In this document: piece by piece, positions 63,744 to 64,000 of the stretch
Position numbering within the stretch: position 1 is the stretch's first letter
How the letters are laid out: each line of letters starts with the position of its first letter
Assembly (NCBI RefSeq): GCF_007745175.1
Contig: NZ_CP036271.1
Span: forward strand, 4,228,314 to 4,292,313
DNA: 64,000 nt
Source: Caulifigura coniformis
GTDB taxonomy: Bacteria > Planctomycetota > Planctomycetia > Planctomycetales > Planctomycetaceae
Direction: 5' to 3'
The notes under the pieces: generated by a model
What the model was told of the DNA's origin: nothing
Seen by the model: only the letters and a program-made list of their open reading frames with translations
Database searches by the model: none
Program-made: the position numbers and the translations under genes

Positions 63744-64000
63744 GGCTCACGGTCCAACACGACCACAGAGACAATCGCGAGACTCTGAGGTGATTGCGCG
63801 CGCAATACACGGGCCGCCACAAGCCCGCCAGCGGCCTGGAATCATCCTGGACGGGTTCCGGTAGCCTGGAGCACTGAAGACGTCTACGGGCGGCCTGGAG
63901 GCCGCTGCGGGCGTATCACAATGTGATACGAATCAGACGACCTGGAATGAGCCTGGAAAGGCATTCTAACAGTCTGTGATATGTCACGGATTGATATCGA
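63744..64000. promoter_or_regulatory. Non-coding end of window with repeated CCTGGA and palindromes
   Basis: CCTGGA occurs six times (63835, 63846, 63865, 63894, 63941, 63952). A 9 bp perfect inverted repeat CGTATCACA-A-TGTGATACG lies at 63912-63930, and GTGATATGTCAC at about 63979. These look like binding sites for a regulator of whatever follows. No gene is supported. Confidence 0.5.

Larger units (their letters stand above)
56030..64000. mobile_element. Integrative element 2 (right end outside window)
   Basis: It starts directly after the 45 bp repeat with an integrase in the same orientation and position as element 1. A MIAGLP-family gene follows, then a long overlapping plus-strand cargo operon. 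No further att copy appears before 64000. This suggests tandem insertion at the same tRNA-Val site. Confidence 0.72.

Overview
The window is high-GC DNA from a member of the Planctomycetota. The best evidence is the pairing of a DUF1549/DUF1553 (PSD1-type) cytochrome-like protein with a DUF1501 protein. A Ser/Thr kinase with a planctomycete-style layout, a BatA/VWA membrane protein and many genes without a clear Shine-Dalgarno sequence fit this. No rRNA gene is present, so genus cannot be called.

Bases 1-40500 are mostly chromosomal genes in short operons. They include a SpoVG tail, metF-maf, a large membrane/TPR-like protein, a PurS-PurL fusion, an exported glycerophosphodiesterase, a HEAT protein, the DUF1549/1553-unknown-DUF1501 set and a double zinc-ribbon protein. 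A pair of ~300 bp inverted repeats (427-723 and 18702-19000) brackets 18 kb of this. Next come two small membrane proteins that look like the membrane halves of transhydrogenase PntA and PntB without their nucleotide-binding domains, then DUF72 and rdgB. A cell-wall sugar salvage locus follows: a MurQ-kinase fusion, an SSS symporter, a serine hydrolase-NamZ fusion and a second NamZ. The rest of this part holds a TIGR01777 epimerase, a Ser/Thr kinase, an OYE-type oxidoreductase, a NusG paralogue, a helical-repeat protein, a methyltransferase overlapping cysK, and a BatA/VWA protein.

At 40524 a tRNA-Val(GAC) is the target of integration. A 45 bp copy of its 3' half (40554-40598) recurs at 55985-56029 and bounds a 15.4 kb element. 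The element carries a tyrosine integrase, a NotI-family restriction-modification system with controller protein and operator, an AbiGi-like candidate, a repeat-rich non-coding region upstream of a primase-helicase, a scaffold-like coiled-coil protein, a ParB-like protein, HNH nucleases and a probable excisionase. The layout resembles a phage satellite or small integrative element; no capsid, terminase or conjugation genes are visible.

Directly behind the second att copy a second element begins, with a larger integrase that has two core-binding regions. It runs off the window end. Its cargo is a tightly overlapping operon: two ADP-ribosyltransferase-like proteins, each followed by an Xre-type HTH protein, then a winged-helix protein fused to a truncated tyrosine recombinase, a small membrane protein and a membrane-anchored KAP-family P-loop NTPase. 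This 58.2-63.7 kb stretch is the best candidate in the window for an undescribed defence or toxin-antitoxin system. Both elements carry a gene of the same small unknown family (starting MIAGLP) just after the integrase.
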